From Chromera velia (taxonomy: Eukaryota > Sar > Chromeraceae), in the NCBI GenBank assembly GCA_018398765.1, contig JAHBMJ010002155.1, positions 1 through 21,841 on the forward strand: a stretch of 21,841 nucleotides of DNA. Reading direction: 5' to 3'. Numbering within the stretch: position 1 is the first letter of the stretch; every line of letters begins with the position of its first letter. Below, in pieces: positions 18,201-21,841 of the stretch. The position numbers and the translations under genes were made by a program. The notes under the pieces are model-generated. The model had not been told where the DNA came from and did no database searches. It saw only the letters and a program-made list of their open reading frames with translations.

Positions 18201-19922
18201 GGGCAGAGGCCACTTTTTTGGAACTAAAACTTTGTTCAGTCTTCGATAGTCAAGACACAACCGGATATGGTTTGGATCCTTCTTTTTGACTGCTACTACA
18301 GGAGCGTTATAGGCAGAAAGGCTTTCTTGAATGATTCCCATCTGTAGCCACTCTTCTAGCTGTGCATCAACCTTGCTCTTGAGTGCTTGTAGGATTGGTT
18401 GAGGTCGTTCGTACACTGGTTCATTCGTGGTTGTCTCAAGCGTGACTTCTTCCTCCAAAAGAGTGCCTGGATCTGTTTTTGTTGGAAAGAGAGAAGTGTA
18501 GCCATTCAGAAGTTCTCTCAGCTGGTCTCTTTCTTCTTCTGCAAGGTGTGTTGCTTTCTCGACCGCCTCGTTGATTTGTTTCCTTGCCTCGGCTTCTTCT
18601 TCAGCTGTAAGTTTGTTCTCTGTTTCAGATATCTGCCCTTCAAGTTGCTGCTTTTCTGTCCAACTGACTAAACTGACTATAGCTTTCATTTCGTTCTCGT
18701 CTTGATCCCCAATTGTGCATATTGAGGCGAGAGCCCGCTGCTCAGATGCACACAACGACACGGTCGCGAGAGGGAGGTTTGGTGGAAGAGTAAAAGGTCT
18801 GGGTGTTGAGTTCAAAATCGGTATCTGGATGGTTCTATCTTCAATCCGACTGACTGTATCCATTGCCTTTATGCCTGCAGGGAAGAGAGCTCGATTGAGA
18901 GCTTCGACATGGACTTCTCCACCATTTGTGAGTGTCGAGTCCTCTGGCAAGGTCAGCGTCACGTGTGAGAGTGTTTTTGGAGGGAGAAGTTCTTTCTTTC
19001 GGTAGGAGAGCAAGACTGCTTGAAATTTCTTTTTTGTGTTGAGTTCACCTATCGGGTGAAGGGGTACAATAACTGCTTCTTCTCCTTCCCTTTCTCGAAG
19101 GCATATTTTGTCGGGTTGAAACTTCAGAGACGAAACGTAATGATCGCACCAGTCTTTCCCCAAAATCGCATCTTGATGCAAAGAAGGAGAGATGAAAAAT
19201 CTTTGCTTCCTCTTTCTGCCAACAACAAAGACTGGGAGAATAATTGCTCCCTGATTTTCCAGTTTGGTCCCTCCTTCGCTTTTGATTGTAATCGACACTT
19301 GAAAAGGAGCAAGTTTGGGAATTTCTCTTTTCAGTCTCTTGAACACGCGAGAACTGAGCAGTGACAGATCGCTTCCTGTGTCCACCAATGCATTCAGGGG
19401 AGCTGAAGAGGGGGTGCCCAGAGAGACAACGGCACCTACACCTTTTGAAGACAGTGCATCTCGGCTGATATGTACAACTCGTGCTGGAAGATCTGGCTTC
19501 TGAAGAAGGGCAGTTCGAGACGGAGACGCGAGTGAGTCTATTTTCTGTTCGGGCTCTTTTTCGCGCCTATGGATGCCCGATTCCATAAGCGCTTCATCTT
19601 TTTTGCTGGGGGTTTTGAGCGAGCAGAGGTGTTTGGTTTGTCCCAGTGAGACGGCCGTTTGCATAGAGCTGGGGTCCTTGGTTGAATCTATTTCGTTGGA
19701 GTATGGGTCTCTGAGGTGCAGAAAGCAGCCGTGGTGGAGGAAGTGGCCTGTTTCCATTCCAAGGATCTGACCCGAATCGTGAAGGAAAGTTCTGTCCTGA
19801 GCGGGGAGGTAGTCTGGGTTGAAATGACAAAGGTAGTTGATTTGGTTGGCGCTCAGGTCTGTGATCACTGTAAGGGCGACCCAGTCGGTGGTTGAGAATA
19901 TCCCGTCTTCTTTCAGGGTCTT
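15222..19922 (-). CDS. pol: Ty3/gypsy pol with chromodomain
   Basis: Open from 19922 and closed by TGA at 15222-15224, about 1,560 codons crossed only by TAG at 16545-16547. Domains in order: aspartic protease (LVDTGSDLSLLS, about 19380); reverse transcriptase (LCLDYRRLNK, then FLFMDD near 17955, where YxDD is usual); RNase H (LVCDAS near 17510, ERNYHISE, HSDHSAL, NAAADALTR); integrase zinc domain (H-x-H-type HLFGGHQG ... CKEC, about 16565-16680); and integrase core with Asp in IIDLMG, Asp in SDRGSN and Glu in GKVERIN. An acidic linker and a C-terminal chromodomain (YLLIYKGWPGRYWTYER, about 15260-15380) follow. All expected catalytic residues are present. Pol lies in the +1 frame relative to gag, with a 329-base overlap, so a +1 frameshift is the likely route of expression. 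The TAG sits between the integrase zinc and core domains, where both sides are needed, so it is either a sense codon or a lethal mutation. Confidence 0.9.
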
Positions 19923-21417
19923 TCAGGGGTCCTCTTTCCAACACGTGTGCTGGCATGACAGAATCTTTTTGAAGGACCCTGCATGCTGCCCTGATATGCC
20001 CCTTATTTCCGCAGTAGATGCATGTGATGCTGTATGGCAGTGAGCATCCTTCTGCTGTGTGCATACGTTTTCTCCCACATCTGCGACAGGATTCTTGTTC
20101 CCTGATAATATCTGCAGTCATGCTTGCTACTCGTACAGACGATCTGGGGACAAGTAGATGTGAATCTACTTGCGTGTCTTCTGCGGTGGCTTGGAGGTAC
20201 CCTCCTTGGACGGGACCTTGATCAAGGTGAGTTCCAGTGAACACGTGGGTGCTCTCTCTCCCGTCCAGTCGGTCTTCTTCTGCTTGTAGAGTAGAGACGT
20301 GATAAGTGCCGTTCGGGACAACCGAAGAATAGCGCTTTGTGTCAAGAAGAACCTCTTGAAAGGATGTATACGTTTTCGTGCGTAAGGTGACTTGCACCGT
20401 CTCGTTAGTCAGTCCCTTCACGAAGTGTTTGAAGGTGTGTGTTGAGTCAATATCCTTCCCACTTTCGTTGCAGAGGCTACGGTAGCGGCTGGCATAGTCG
20501 TCAATGGATTCTGTAAGCTTCTGCTTCAAGGTGAAGAGCCTCTCCTCTGCAGAATCTTGATCTGCCTCGGTGAGTTCGTATTCCTTCAAAAACAGACTTC
20601 CCAGTTCCTCTATGTCGAACACATTGACTAGACGCCCGGCCGGCAGGTAGTCATAGCAAGTTTTTGCTTTTCCTGTGAGTGTTGAAGGGAAATAAATGTC
20701 TCGGAAGTCCAAAAATTCCCATCCCATACGGTCGTTCAGCCGCACCAGTCTTCTCCAGTAAGCCTTTGTCTGTGATCGATCCTCTCCCGTGAAAGTAGGG
20801 AGGTCAGTTTTGACTTTCGGAATGTCTCGGAATCTCTGTTGGGTTGCTGCAGGGGGTGGCGCACGTGCAAACGCTTGTTCCACTGCAACGGGGAGCAAAT
20901 CTCCTTCTTTATTGATTCTGAACTGGAATCCCTGTCTTTGCAGGTCCATCAATACACCTGGGTCCAAGTCTCGAAGAGTGATCCTTGCGGAGCGTGCGTT
21001 TGATCCGAGGTTCGAGTTAGTGACTGCGGCAGCTACTGGGCCATCCGCTAGAGGATCAACGTCCATCATTTCGACATCTACTGCTCCCTCGGACTGGGGG
21101 TTAGGCAACGCGTTTTAGTCTCCGGCTTGAAGCAGAGGTAAGTCATTTTGTGGAGGTTCGGCTTGGGGTGGTTGAGGTGCTGCAACGTCTTGCACAGGTG
21201 GATCGGGTTGCTGAGCTTGTGCTGCCTTTGCTTTCGGTTGCACCTTCGGTTTGGCTGCTCCTTTTGCCCTTCCTTTAGCTTTCGGTTGTGCTGCTTTGGG
21301 TTTGGGTGCCGCTTTCGCTTTGGGTTCTGCTTTTGGTTGTGCTTTTGGCTTTGCTTTGGCCTGAGCCTTCGGTTGAACCTGAGCTTTCGCTTTTGCTTTT
21401 GCTTTAGCTTGGGGCAT
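19594..21417 (-). CDS. gag: Ty3/gypsy gag (capsid and zinc knuckles)
   Basis: Starts at ATG 21417 in a strong context (GCCATGC) and ends at TGA 19594-19596; 607 residues if TAA at 21115-21117 is read through. The first 100 residues are a Lys/Ala/Gln/Pro tail (AKAKAKA, PKAQPKAEPK), which may bind RNA or DNA. After the TAA come an acidic MMDVDPLADGP segment and a capsid region typical of Ty3 gag (LPTFTGEDRSQTKAYWRRLV ... FLKEYELTEADQDS ... FVKGLTNETVQ). Two zinc knuckles follow: CRRCGRKRMHTAEGC (spacing 2-5-4) and CIYCGNKGHIRAAC (classic 2-4-4). The tail is Pro/Arg/Gln-rich. The protein would form the particle and package element RNA. Without read-through, translation would need to restart downstream of the TAA, where TTG at 21108 is not a likely start; the first Met codons there are those of MMDVDP. 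Confidence 0.85.
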
Positions 21418-21796
21418 GGCAATCGGGGCAGCCCTGTACAGGGCACACGTATGCGTCAAACGGTTCTAGATAAGTGGGAAGCTTATAGCAGTAGGTAGAG
21501 ACGAATCTCTCTTGAAAAGTAGTATCTAATGCCAATGCTTGGTGTAGGTGGGATGAAAACCGGTTGTGTGCATGAGCGTGATAGGTGTACTGATCGATCA
21601 GGAAAATGCTGAACCCCGACGGGTTTCTCGTAAACTGATAGTTCTTCTCGAGTGTTCGTTCTGCAATCACCTGCGCCCTTTCTCTGGCATCAAGGATCAG
21701 TCTATCCGATGGGTCTCTGTAAATAAGGGTGCTTTCAACGCTGCTTGCAGATTGTCGTTTGAAAAACGAGAAAATTCTGTTCGGTGGTAATTCAGG
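21143..21796 (-). CDS. Met-less ORF overlapping the gag start
   Basis: A frame of 217 codons between TGA codons, crossed by TAA (21404-21406) and a second UAR in the Ser/Thr/Gln-rich tail. The first 130 codons read as good protein: LILDARERAQVIAERTLEKN, FSIFLIDQYTYHAHAHN, and a Cys group YVCPVQGCPDC. It contains no Met codon before gag starts, so if real it must be joined to an upstream exon or ORF outside the window. It overlaps gag by 275 bases, and gag is in its +1 frame. It may be a first ORF of the same element or the end of another gene. Family not recognised. Confidence 0.4.
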
Positions 21797-21841
21797 TCAG
21801 TCTGGGGTGGGAGGTTGTCTTCAGAGCGCTTCTGGTGGAAG

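Overview
This window looks like accessory nuclear DNA of a eukaryote. It holds two LTR retrotransposon polyproteins (one Ty3/gypsy type with a C-terminal chromodomain, one Ty1/copia type), a gene that reads as three exons joined by GT...AG introns, long microsatellites, two TIR-bounded units, and AT-rich spacer studded with GC-rich hairpins. Nothing suggests a bacterial operon or an organelle. I cannot name the species.

The main observation concerns the genetic code. Nearly every recognisable reading frame is interrupted by in-frame TAA or TAG and then continues in the same frame, with family motifs or natural sequence, until a TGA. The copia polyprotein (minus strand, about 8022 to 5731) carries nine in-frame TAA/TAG and one internal TGA with no frameshift, and ends at TGA. 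The Ty3 gag has one TAA (21115-21117) and its pol one TAG (16545-16547), the latter between the zinc-binding and catalytic domains of integrase. An unidentified gene at 10125-11984 has two TAG before its frame becomes ambiguous. This pattern fits a nuclear code in which UAA and UAG are sense codons (most likely Gln) and UGA is the usual stop. That code is known from ciliates, dasycladalean/cladophoralean green algae, oxymonads and hexamitid diplomonads.

Layout. 1-540: CT repeat, a purine tract and AT-rich DNA. 471-1374: a 31-bp inverted repeat pair enclosing a small HNH-nuclease gene. 1375-2842: non-coding, with GC-rich hairpins. 2843-5400: a 2.55-kb unit with 26-bp perfect terminal inverted repeats, containing a three-exon gene for a nuclear-type protein with a PCNA-binding (PIP-like) motif, and a 33-bp tandem repeat next to the right end. 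5400-5730: non-coding, with a tRNA-like half and a polypurine tract belonging to the copia element. 5731-8022: copia pol (minus). 8022-9940: mostly AT-rich non-coding DNA with an 18-bp tandem repeat and a repeated LTR-junction-like sequence. 9941-11984: unidentified gene (minus) with frame changes near its end. 12000-14300: mostly non-coding, with a perfect 18-bp-stem hairpin, a 34-bp repeat and one candidate exon. 14640-15157: remnant of a second copia reverse transcriptase. 15222-21417: Ty3 gag and pol (minus). 21143-21796: a further ORF overlapping the start of gag.

Within the Ty3 element three ORFs follow one another, each in the +1 frame relative to the one before, with overlaps of about 275 and 329 bases. 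The gag and pol products would build the particle and carry out maturation, reverse transcription and integration. The chromodomain probably steers insertion to marked chromatin. No LTR was found inside the window for this element.
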